From Akebia trifoliata (lineage: Eukaryota; Streptophyta; Magnoliopsida; Ranunculales; Lardizabalaceae), in contig CM030704.1 of NCBI GenBank assembly GCA_017979445.1, positions 15,359,658 to 15,423,657 on the forward strand: a stretch of DNA of 64,000 nucleotides. Reading direction: 5' to 3'. This document shows, piece by piece, positions 10,738 through 21,351 of the stretch. Position numbers and translations under genes: made by a program. Position 1 is the stretch's first letter, and the number at the start of each line of letters is the position of its first letter. The notes beneath the pieces are model-generated. The model saw nothing but the letters and a program-made list of their open reading frames with translations, was not told where the DNA came from and ran no database searches.

Positions 10738-11694
10738 AAATAAAAATTTCCAACATATATATACTTCATAAATTTTGATTCTAAGTTTGGGACTTTCATG
10801 GAATTTCTCAGCCACCCATTTTTTTTTAAAAAACCGGTGAGGAAGATCTAAGTTTTGATTCTAAGTTCGATCTTGGACGAGTCAGCCACGGTGAGGAAGA
10901 TTCACATGGTTTTGAAATCCGGTTACTTGACTCGCCTCAGCACACATTGAGACCAAGTTTTTTTTTTTTTTTTAAAGATACATTGAGACCAAGTTGAATA
11001 AGACGTGTCAAGCCCTTTTATATCGCCTTAAAATGGATTTTAAAGTACATCTTTATATTTCAGTAATATTTCATTTTTTATATTATAAACTGGATTAATA
11101 AATGTTATAAAATGTTTTTTTGTAATAAAATACAAATATTTAAATTTTCAAAATTAATTTATTTATATGAAAAAAAATCAAAATCAGTTGATTCGGCCGG
11201 ATTTTGAAAATATCGGCTGATTCATCTCGACTTCGAGTGAGTTTTGAAACCATGTTTCGCTCTCAAACTGCTAGAAGAAAGAGCGTTGTGGTCTCAATAC
11301 AGTAAGATTTGACCACCTTTCTTGACCTCCCATGAAAGGGGAAATATGCATGTTTATCTGTCTGCTCCAATTTCTTGGTTGTCATAATTAGTTTTTGATA
11401 GATCCCAGTCTCAGATGAGTTCGTGTACTATAGCAATTGATTACAAAGGCTCTTAAGTGAGAACAGACCACACAAAGAAATTGAGTTAAAAATGCTTCTT
11501 TGTTTATTCATGCCCATGAGCACTAAATACAAATAAATCTAACAAACTTTCAGCATCTGACGCCGAACTAAAGGTCCTTAACACCATAATGAAATAAATT
11601 AAAATAATAAAAATTAACAAAAGTGACAATCATGCAACTACTTTGCATTTATTTCTTCTACCACTACTTAAGACTTGTTCCTGCCTTTAATCCC
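10738..11694. other. AT-rich intergenic stretch
   Basis: There is no gene. A direct repeat of the words GAAGATCTAAGTTTTGATTC and CATTGAGACCAAGTT occurs between 10840 and 10995, with T-runs. The right part (from about 11400) may be the degraded 3' LTR of the adjacent - strand chromovirus, but I could not find its partner. Confidence 0.4.
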
Positions 11695-13750
11695 TCATAT
11701 TTTCTTGGCCAGAAAAGGATGAAATTTGACTATGAAAATGAACCCACAACCACTTGAAGGGTACGTGTCTTCTACCTGATATTTTGGATTTCTTATGATG
11801 ACACGTTGCGAACGTCGTGGCCCATTCCAAGTCTTATCATTACTTCCCCCTCCAAGTGGACGCTTGCCGTCAAGGTCCAAGTTGGGAAACTACTTCAGAA
11901 GCACTTCGGTGCTTTCCCACATAACATCTTCCATAGCCAGCATACACCACTTGACTAAACTTTCTTCACTAAACTTAGTCCCACGTTTAACCCAACTAGT
12001 GTCCAGTATGTCTTCGGGCTCAATCACAAGTGTACCCTCATCTGAAAGTGGCGGAAGTTCTGAACTAGTCACGGAACCATCTCCAAGCTTCTTTTTTAGC
12101 AATGATACATGAAAAATTTGGTGCAGGCGCACACTGTCGGGCAGCTGCAGTTTATATGCAACGGCTCTCACTCTCTCCTTGATCGGATATGGTCCATAGT
12201 ATTTCCTTGCAAGCTTCTGATGAGTATGTCGAAAAGCTGCTTGTTGGTGATAAAACTGTAGTTTGAGGAAAACAAGGTAGCCTTCTTGAAATGTAACATC
12301 TCGTCGGCCAAGATCTGCTATTTGCTTCGTTCTATTTCCTTGTGCTGCCACCAAATTTTCCTTGAGCTGTTTCAACAATGCACCTTTAGTTGCTAGACTA
12401 TGATCAACTTCATCAACAGGGGAAGATCCCATCGATACACTGGAATAACAAGGGGATGTCGCCCATAAAGAGCTTGGAATGGGGTCATGCTTGTAGAAGA
12501 GTGATAAGCAGTATTGTACCACAACTTAGCCAAGGTAGAAATGTACCCCATTGGTGTGGTTGTTGGGTGAATGAAACAACGCAGATATTGTTCCACACAG
12601 CAGTTGACGACTTCAAACTGGCCATTAGTTTGAGGATGGTAGGCAGAACTCATCTTGAGTTGTGTACCTGACTTTTAAAAAATACCTGCCAGAACACTTG
12701 CTGATAACAATGGGGTCCCTATCACTGACAATAGACCGTGGCATTCCATATAGTTTTCACAATGCCCTCAACAAATTTTTTTCGCTACCACCTTTGCTGT
12801 AAATGGATGAGATAAGGGCAGAAAATGTGTATTTACTGAGACGATCAACGATCAATAAAATGGTGTTTCGACCATGGGACGAGGGCAACCCTTCAGTAAA
12901 ATCCATAATAATATCGTCCCACACATGGCAAGGGATAGGAAGTGGTTGGAGGAGTCCTGTTGGAGAGAGATTATCAGTTTTGTTTCTTTGGCAAACTTCA
13001 CACGATTGAACATACTCCTTGACTGTATGGTGCATGGAAGGCCAATAGAATTGTTGTGCTAGCCTCTTGAATGTACGTAAAACACCTGAGTGACCCCCTA
13101 TTCTTGTATCATGGAATTCTTTAAGCAATTGGTGAATCAATGGTGTGTTGGGTGGCATTATTACCCGAGTCTAGTAAAAGACTAACCCATCCTGCCAAGA
13201 GTAAGGCTTTTTCTCGGATTGTTGTGAGCTATTGACATAAGCGGTTCATATATGGATGATCTTTAGTTACCGGCTTAATGTCGTCCCACAGCTCAACATG
13301 CGGTACAAGAAAGCATTAAGAATAGGACTCCCGAGACCCGAGACAGCGCATAAGCCGTTGAATTTTCACTGCCTGGACGGTACACAATCTCATAGTCGTA
13401 ACCCAGCAGCTTTGCCACCCAATTTAGTTTTTCTGGAGTCCCAATACGTTGCTCCATGAAATACTTGAGACTACGTTGATATGTCTGAATGAAAAATTTC
13501 CTGCCAAGTAAATTTGGTCTCCAAGTATGCACCGCCTGTAGGATTGCTAACATTTCTTTGGCATAGGTAGACCAAGAACGTTTGGCAACTCCTAGGGCCC
13601 GACTCATAAAGGCGATTGGTCGGCCTTGTTGGGTGAGTACAGCACCAATTCCTTCTCCAGAGGCGTCAGTCTCTACTATAAAGGGCTTATTGAAGTTCGG
13701 CATGGCCAAAATGGGAGTGGTTGTCATGGTTTCCTTGAGCTTGAGGAAGG
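11695..13750 (-). pseudogene. Chromovirus pol, 3' half: RNase H, integrase, chromodomain
   Basis: RNase H: FIVETDASGEGIGAVLTQQG with the DAS catalytic start. Integrase zinc finger: HDTRIGGHSG ... CEVCQRNKT (HHCC type). Integrase core: IIMDFTEGLPSSHG, then LLIVDRLSKY, then SSAYHPQTNGQFEVVN with the catalytic Glu. After the core comes the GPYPIKERVRAVAYKLQLP region and a chromodomain ending LVKWCMLAMEDVMWE. The reading frame changes several times (near 13290, 12760, 12650 and 12520). The tail PRRSQRVIIRNPKYQ resembles the basic end of chromovirus polyproteins. The function would be DNA integration with chromatin targeting, but it is inactive here. Confidence 0.8.
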
Positions 13751-14109
13751 TGATATGTGCTACAATGAATAACATGCCAACTACAAGTGCAGATGTGTGC
13801 CAACTGGAAGTGCAGATGTGGAGAAGATCTAGTCAAGTAGGATTTAGTCAAGTTTGTTGTTAAGCTGTTAGCAAAAGGTCAAGTTTGTTAAGTTGTTAAG
13901 CTGTTAGCAGAATAAGCTCAAGTTGGCTAATTTTCAGCCTAAGTGATAGTAGTCCTATTTTCCAGCTTAGTAGTTGTATTTTTGTTTAGGAGTTAAGGCT
14001 ATTTAAGTAGTCAAAAGTATGGAATAAAGCATATTAATTTTTCAGAATCCTTATTCTTCCTAACACAATTCTGTTCTCCTTCTTCTCTATCCAAAATTCA
14101 TCCATATCA
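13751..14109 (+). repeat. 5' LTR of the Reina-like element
   Basis: It starts TGATATGTGCTACAATGAAT and ends ATCCATATCA (TG..CA). It is 359 bp and matches the 3' LTR with about 98% identity by eye. GAAGG lies directly upstream. Confidence 0.96.
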
Positions 14110-14110
14110 G

Positions 14111-14123
14111 TGGCATCAGAGCC
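14111..14123 (+). other. Primer binding site, initiator Met tRNA type
   Basis: TGGCATCAGAGCC lies one base after the 5' LTR. It differs by one base from the usual TGGTATCAGAGC complement of the plant initiator Met tRNA 3' end, the common primer of chromoviruses. Confidence 0.85.
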
Positions 14124-14131
14124 ATACGATC

Positions 14132-17100
14132 ATGGACACCCGTGGCAAATCAAATACAGAATTCCGTAATGATGTCACTGAAATTTTGGCACGACATGAA
14201 TCCAGCTTCGATAAGGTTCTTGTTGCCTTACAAACAGTGTTGACAGAACTACAAGCTCTACGAGCCAACTGAGGCTCTCAACCCGACGTTAACCCTTTCG
14301 CTTCAGGTGAAACCTCACACTCACCAACTAGGGGTCGTCCCAACACCAACAATGGTCATCTTAATCATGGACTCAAGTTGTCATTTCCAAAGTGCAATGG
14401 CAAAGACCCGAATGGCTGGATCTACAAGGCCGAACAATATTTTGATTTCCAAAATATTGTGCCTCCCCAACAAGTTCAGCTGGCCACCTTCCATCTAGAG
14501 GGCATCATCGCCTTACAGTGGCACAGGTGGTTGACAAAATTTCATGGACCACTCACATGGGATGAGTTCACCAAAGCTATACTACTCCATTTTGGCCCAA
14601 CACATTATGAGGATCCATCAGAAGCTTTGACTCGTCTTAAACACACCTCCACTGTGGCAGCCTATCAATAAGCCTTCGAAAACCTCTCCCACCAAGTTGA
14701 CAACCTGCCTGAAAGTTTTCTAATTGGTTGTTTTATTGCAGGACTTCGAGATGACATTCGCCTCGATGTCAAAAGTAAACAACCTCAAACCTTGGCAGAT
14801 ACCATAGGTGTGGCTCGGCTGATCGAGGAAAGAAACCAATTACAACGAAAATCCAACCAGCAATTTCGATCTCAATCTACTTTAGTAATACAGAAGGCAC
14901 CATCCCACCCAACAGCTGGAGTGCTCGGACCTTCCCCAACTCAACATATGAACAAAAGCTCAACTCCTCTACCAACAATAGCTCGTCGACTCACCAATCA
15001 AGAGGCACGGGAACGTCGAGAGAAACGTTTATGCTACTATTGTGATGAGAAATTCATTCCTGGCCATCGTTGTGAACGACCACAGATGTTCATGATAGAA
15101 GAATTACCTCATTCCACCATTGATGATGCCAACGACACTTCCCCAGAACTAGAAAATCATGAAGATCTACTTGAAATTTCTTTTCATGCAATTGCAGGAG
15201 CCGACCATCCACAAACCATATGCATTATGGGCAAGCTGAAAAATAAGAATGTTGTAGTTTTAATAGATGGCGGCAGCACTCACAACTTCATTGATCAGAC
15301 AATAGTTTCTCAGTTCGGATTGCCAGTGAATCAAGACTAGAAATTTCAAGTTATGGTCGCAAACCGAGAAAAAATATATTGTGTTGGGCAATGTCAGGCA
15401 CTCAACCTCATCATTCAAGGGCATCCCATCACAGCAGACTTCTACATTCTTCCTGTCGCAGCATGCCAGTTGGTGCTAGGTGTGCAATGGCTGGAAACTC
15501 TAGGACCCATCGAGACAGATTACAAACAGTTAAGCATGACGTTCAAAGTCGGAGAAGTTTCTCACAGCTTCAAGGGTTTGAGACGTGCTGGCATGGAAGC
15601 ATTATCTGACAAGGAATTCAATGCCTTAAAAGGTACTGGATTTTTTTTTCAAATTATTCCTTTTATTAGCAGCACTCAACCACACACATATCCACCTGAT
15701 ATAGCCCACCTCCTAGCTGACTTTTCTCATGTCTTTGAACAACCTACTGGCTTGCCTCCGCCACGGTCACATGACCATCAAATTCTATTGCAACCAAACA
15801 CGGAACCGGTGAGTGTAAGGCCGTATCGGTACCCTTTTTATCAGAAAACTGAGATAGAGAAGTTGGTAAACGAGCTTATGCAATCTGGTTTGATTAGGTC
15901 GAGTAATAGCCCATTCTCTTCACCAGTCCTGTTAGTGAAGAAAATAGACGGAACTTGGTAGTTTTGTGTGGATTACCGAGCCCTGAACAACATTACAGTC
16001 AAAGATAAGTATCCAATTTCTGTGATCGATGAATTATTAGATGAACTTCATGGAGCTAAATTCTACTCTAAATTGGATTTAAGGGCGGGATATCACCAAA
16101 TTCGAGTAAAAGAGGACGATATTCCGAAAATAGCTTTTCGAACACATGAAGGCCATTACGAATTTCTAGTAATGCCATTTGGCCTCACTAACGCCCTTGC
16201 CACATTCCAGAGTTTGATGAATGATCTCTTTCGTCCCTATCTCCGAAAATTTATTTTGATTTTCTTTGATGACATTCTTGTGTATTCAAAATCATGGGAA
16301 GACCATTTGTCACATTCGCAAACTATTTTACAAATTTTATTAACTAATCATTTGTTTGAAAAAGAATCGAAGTGCTATTTCGGTGTTTTACAGGTTGACT
16401 ATTTGGGTCACGTAATTTCAGAGCATGGAGTAGCGGTTGACCCAACCAAAATACAAGCTGTTATTCAATGGCCAACACCAAAAACAGCAAAAGGGGTTCG
16501 TGGATTCCTTGGCCTAGCCGGCTACTACCGGAAGTTTATCCGCAATTTTGGATGTATAGCAACTCCTTTGCACCAACTCTTGTCCAAGGATGGGTTTAAA
16601 TGGAGTGAGACTGCAGAGATGGCCTTCCAACAATTGAAAGAGGCGCTCACTTCACCACCTATTTTGCGCCTACCAGATTTTTCTCAGCGCTTTGTGATCG
16701 AATGTGATGCAAGCGGCATCGGCATTGGTGCAATCATTTGCCAACAAAATCGACTTGTGGCTTATTTTAGTGAAGGATTGAAGGGTTCAGCCTTGGCTTT
16801 ATCTACTTATGAGAAGGAGATGTTAGCTATTGTTAGATCCATCAAAAAATGGCGTCCCTATTTGCTTGGAAAACCCTTTACAGTCCGCACTGACCAGAAA
16901 AGTCTCAAGTACCTGTTGGAGCAACGGATTACTACACCGGCACAAACCCGATGGCTGCCAAAGATACTTGGATACGATTATGAAATTGAGTATAAAAAAG
17001 GGCCTGAAAACCAAGGTGCAGATTCCTTGTCACATGTAGTTGAGTTTCAGTTTTTATCCATTTCTACACCACATGCAGATTGGTGGCCAATTCTTCAACA

Positions 17101-18515
17101 AGAAGTCCAACATGATTCATATTATAAGGACTTGGTAAAAAATAGTCCCTCACGTTTACATCACCATCTGCTTCAGAGAGATGAGATATGGTTCAAAGAG
17201 ACAAAGTATTTTTGGGCGCCACCTCAACATTAATTTCAAAGATACTTGAGGACTGCCATTCTTCACCAATTGGTGGGCATTTTGGGTTTCATAAAACCCT
17301 ATCTCGCATCAAACAAAGTTTCTTTTGGCCTTATATGCGCCAGACAGTGAAGGATTTTTTGAGTCAATGTGATACCTGCCAGAGGTACAAAACCGACTGT
17401 ATGAGGCACTTCAGCCACTCACAATTCCTTCTCGAATATGGACAGATGTTTCGATGGACTTTATTGAAGGGTTACCATCTTCTAATGGGTATACTGTCAT
17501 CATGGTCATCGTGGATCGCTTGAGAAAATATGCTCACTTCATGGCCTTGAAACACCCATTTACCGTCGTCACGGTAGCAAAGGCATTTGTTGTCAACGTG
17601 GTTCGCCTCCACGACATTCCGACGTCAATTGTTAGTGACCGAGACAACGTGTTCATCAGCTCCTTTTGACGAACACTATTTAAACTACAAGGGACCAAAC
17701 TATGTATGAGTTCGAGTTACCACCCACAAACCAACGGACAAACTAAAGTTGTCAATCGCTCCTTGGAGTAATATCTGTGATGTTTTGCAGGGAACCAGCC
17801 ACGAAAATGGTTAGAGTGGATTCCATGGGTTGAGTATAGCTACAATACATCCTTTCACTCCCCTACTAAGATGACGCCCTTCGAGGCTGTCTATGGCATC
17901 CCACCTCCAAGTCTACTCGCTTATATACCAGGTACTTCCTGCGTCCAAGCAGTAGATGAATACCTACGTGACCATGATACCATTTTACGTGAGCTGCGTC
18001 ACAACCTTATGTTAGCTCGAGAACGTATGAAATGCCAAGCAGATCAACATCGGCGTGAGGTCTCCTTTGATGTTGGAGATTATGTGTATTTAAAACTACA
18101 GCCATATCGACAGACTTCTGTGTCTTCTCGAGGTTCCATGAAGCTAGCCCCACGATTCTTTGGTCCATACCAGATCTTGGAAAAAATAGGTTCGGTGGCT
18201 TATAAACTGGCTTTGCCTCTTGGCTCCCAAATTCATAATGTTTTCCATGTGAGTCAGTTACGGAAGCATTTGGGACTACTAGCACCGGAGTCTTCCTATC
18301 TTCCTCAACTTCCACCAGTCACAGAATCTTCAACCATCCTTCCACAGCCAGAAGCTATCCTCAATCGACGTGTGATCCAAAAGGGAAAATACCGTCCCAA
18401 ATCTGAAATATTGGTCAAATGGGCAGGTGCATCAGTGGAAGATGCAACGTGGGAAAATGAATGGCGCTTTACCAAAACATACCCTGATTTCATCTTTGCG
18501 GACAAGGATTCTTAA
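14132..18515 (+). pseudogene. Gag-Pol polyprotein of the Reina-like element, multiply interrupted
   Basis: The start at 14132 (MDTRGKSNTE) lies 9 bp after the PBS. Order: gag capsid (LSFPKCNGKDPNGWIYKAEQ), zinc knuckle CYYCDEKFIPGHRCE (CX2CX4HX4C complete), protease VVLIDGGSTHNFI (D-G-G in place of D-S/T-G), RT with the FFDDILVYS active site, RNase H FVIECDASGIGIG, integrase zinc finger HSSPIGGHFG/CDTCQRYKT, core MDFIEGLPSS and SSYHPQTNGQ, then a chromodomain (ILVKWAGASVEDATWENEWR). In-frame stops fall at 14270, 14669, 15338, 15959 and 17231. Frameshifts are near 17.2 and 17.4 kb, and further stops at 17667 and 17769. Several stops replace the expected CAA, CGA or TGG codons, as C-to-T or G-to-A changes would. 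It cannot make a full protein. Confidence 0.93.
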
Positions 18516-18517
18516 GT

Positions 18518-18527
18518 GGGGGGGAAA
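18518..18527 (+). other. Polypurine tract before the 3' LTR
   Basis: GGGGGGGAAA sits between the polyprotein stop (TAA, 18513-18515) and the 3' LTR start at 18528. Confidence 0.9.
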
Positions 18528-18887
18528 TGATATGTGCTACAATGAATAACATGCCAACTACAAGTACAGATGTGTGCCAACTGGAAGTGCAGATGTGGAG
18601 AAGATCTAGTCAAGTAGGATTTAGTCAAGTTTGTTGTTAAGTTGTTAGCAAAAGGTCAAGTTTGTTAAGTTGTTAAGCTGTTAACAGAATAAGCTCAAGT
18701 TGTGCTGATTTTCAGCCTAAGTGATAGTAGTCCTATTTTCCATCTTAGTAGTTGTATTTTTGTTTAGGAGTTAAGGCTATTTAAGTAGTCAAAAGTATGG
18801 AATAAAGCATGTTAATTTTTCAGAATCCTTATTCTTCCTAACACAATTCTGTTCTCCTTCTTCTCTACCCAAAATTCATCCATATCA
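18528..18887 (+). repeat. 3' LTR of the Reina-like element
   Basis: 360 bp, TGATATG..ATATCA, followed by the GAAGG target duplication at 18888-18892. It is paired with 13751-14109. Confidence 0.96.
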
Positions 18888-18892
18888 GAAGG

Positions 18893-21343
18893 CATCTTCG
18901 GCTTCATCATTCCACTTGAAATGCCCCTTTTTTAGCATGTTAGTGAGAGGACGTGCTATGAGCCCATAGTTCCGCACAAACTTTCGATAGTAACCTGTAA
19001 GACTCAAAAACCCATGTAATTCGAAAATATCATTAGGTCATGGCCACTTGATCATTACCTCAATCTTTCTTTGATCCACCTTGACCCCTTGGTTAGTCAT
19101 GATGTGGCCAAGATATTCCAACTTGTGTTGCCCAAAAATACACTTGCTGGCTTTAATAAAAAAAACTTGTGCTGATGTAATATGTCAAAAGCCTTCATAA
19201 CATGTTCAAGATGTATGGTCCAATTGGGGCTATAAACTAATATGTCATCAAAGAATACTAATATGAATTTACGAAGATACGAGTGAAAAATGGAATTCAT
19301 AATAGCCTGAAAAGTAGGAGCATTACAAAGGCCAAAGGGCATAACTAGATATTTGTAGTGACCATTATGTGTACGAAAGGCCATTTTGTGAGTGCCATAA
19401 GGATTTAACCTTACTTGATGGTACCCTGCCCTTCGGTCTAATTTGGTAAAGTATGTAGCCCAATAGAGCTCATCAAGCATATCATCAGTAGTGGGAATGG
19501 GAAACCTATCTTTAATAGTCACCGCACTAAGTGCTCTATAATCAGTACAAAAATGCAACGTTCCATCTTTCTTTTTACTAGTAGAACAGGTGAAGAGAAA
19601 AGACTAGTACTAGGTTTAATAAACCCCAATTTAAGCATGTCTTGAACCTGTTTCTTAATCTCAGCTTTTTGAAAATGGGCATACCTGTAAGGCCTTACAT
19701 TGACGGGTTCAATACCGTCCTAGAGGGGAATACAATGATCCACTTCATGGGTCGGAGATAGCTGCATGGGTTCTTTAAAAATATACGCATAAGCTTCTAG
19801 TACCTTCTACATATCTGATTGCATTTTGGGTCTAGCCACCTCGTCGATAGACTATAAATAAATAGCAAATATTGAAATTCCTTGTCGGAATTCCTTTGAA
19901 ACCGCCTCTAATAATGCTGATTGGATGGCTTTACTATCTGACCCTTGCAGCTTGCGTCCTGATCTTTCCATTGGAACTCCATAGTCATCTTCTGCCAATT
20001 ACACATCACTGGCCCAAGTTGTTCAAGCCATTGTACTCCTAGCACAAGATCGAGTCTTGTAAAGGGTAGGAAGGCGAAGGAAATACCCTGAAGGATAACC
20101 CGTATATGCTCGAACCGTCCTTAACACTTGAGACTGCTACTATTAGCCATTGGAATGACAAACGGTTCTGCCGGAATGACTGGTAGTTGAGGTATGTCCG
20201 CAATCTTAGCACTGAGGAAGTTTTGCGTGGATCCAATATCAATGAGTGCCTCTAATTCGTGATGGCTAATATGAGCCTTAATCCGCATGGTGCAAGGGAT
20301 GGACAACCGGTGAGCGTGTGTAAAGAAATTTTCGAATCGATCAGATCCACATGTTGGTTCTCTATCGAATTTTCATCCACAACTTCTTCACACAAAATTT
20401 CGTTGGTTTCGATGTGGCCCTCCAACACTAGCAGTTGAAGTCCTTGGAACCTATGTCCTATAGTAAACTTGTCATTACAATTAAAACAAAGTCCTTGTGC
20501 ACGTCTTCTTTGCATCTCATCCCAAGTTAATCTCTTTACAAGTGAAACTTTTGTTCGTGTTGGTAGAATTGAAGGGGTGCAAGTTGGTAGTGGTGGGCGT
20601 GAAAACCTCCTTTGCCGCTGTAGTTGTTCGTCCTTCTTACGAGCCAAGCTTATCGCCTTCTTCAAGGTTTTAGGCTTAAACATACGAATTGTTTCTGAAA
20701 TTTTAGATCGCAAACCACCCATGAATGACCCTACAAGCGCTTTCTATGACCAACCGTGAACCCGATTACTTAGCTTCTCAAACTTTTTCTGGTAATCGTG
20801 AAGGGATCCGACCTATCAAACTTTGGATAGGGCTTCATCAAAATCTTCACCCTTGGTAGGTCCAAAATGAGCCTACAATTCCTCCTCAAATAATTCCCAT
20901 GTAACCAAGCGACCTTCCTCCCGGTAAGCTCGACACAACCATTACCACCATTAGTTGGCTTCTCTTTCAAGGTGGAAAGATGCTAAAGATACCTTTTGGT
21001 TGTTTGCGGTGCCTTGAAATTCAAAGAATTGAGCTACTCGATTGAGCCATTTAGTCGAATCATCTCCAAAGTATCTCGAAAATTCTAACTTTGTCATTTT
21101 CGAGGAGAAAACCTATCTGCCGCCGTCGTTCTCCTCACGGTACGAACGGGAGGATTCTTCTCTCCAAATGTTGTTGTTGTTGGAGGGTTCTTTAGATGAA
21201 AGCAAAACCTCAGACAACTTGTTGATGGTTTCCTCCAAATGGTGCAGCTTATCAGTTACGCCTAACTCTAGTCGTTGCATTCCATCTTGAATTCCATCGA
21301 GTCTAGCCTTCAAAGCCTTGATCCTCTCTTTGTTGGACTCCAT
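18893..21343 (-). pseudogene. Chromovirus gag, protease and reverse transcriptase, 5' half of the split element
   Basis: Starting at 21343 (MESNKERIKALKARLDGIQD), a coiled-coil-like gag N-terminus is followed by capsid remains. The zinc knuckle CFNCNDKFTIGHRF has lost its last Cys (Phe instead). The protease region reads LEALIDIGSTQNFLS, with D-I-G in place of the usual D-S-G. RT runs through DYRALSAVTIKDRFPIPT, the GYHQVRLNP block and the FFDDILVYS active site, and breaks at the GAAGG insertion site. Frames change near 20770, 20250 and 19600. No PBS or LTR is recognisable just upstream of the start, where sequence of another type begins. Confidence 0.8.
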
Positions 21344-21351
21344 TGTAATGA

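Larger units (their letters stand above)
13751..18887 (+). mobile_element. Complete, recent Reina-like chromovirus (5137 bp, TSD GAAGG)
   Basis: It is bounded by near-identical LTRs (13751-14109 and 18528-18887; 7 substitutions and one 1-bp indel by eye over about 360 bp) and a perfect 5-bp target duplication, GAAGG, at 13746-13750 and 18888-18892. A Met-tRNA-type PBS follows the 5' LTR and a G-run polypurine tract precedes the 3' LTR. The gag-pol body is in one frame from 14132 to about 17200. The element sits in the RT/RNase H junction of an older chromovirus of the same broad type in the opposite orientation. Short LTRs, total length and the C-terminal chromodomain fit the Reina lineage. 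Confidence 0.95.
11695..21343 (-). mobile_element. Old Reina-like chromovirus (Ty3/gypsy), split by a nested element
   Basis: Gag-pol pieces run in order on the - strand: gag (21343 to about 20250), protease (about 20300-20120), reverse transcriptase (19558 to about 18893), then a break filled by the element at 13751-18887, then RNase H (13750 to about 13300), integrase (13158 to about 12390) and a C-terminal chromodomain (about 12050-11890). The target site is a duplicated GAAGG, and removing the insert re-joins the coding sequence between RT and RNase H. The chromodomain places it among chromoviruses; RT and integrase resemble the Reina type. Many stops and frameshifts make it long dead. 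I could not define its own LTRs on either side. Confidence 0.8.
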
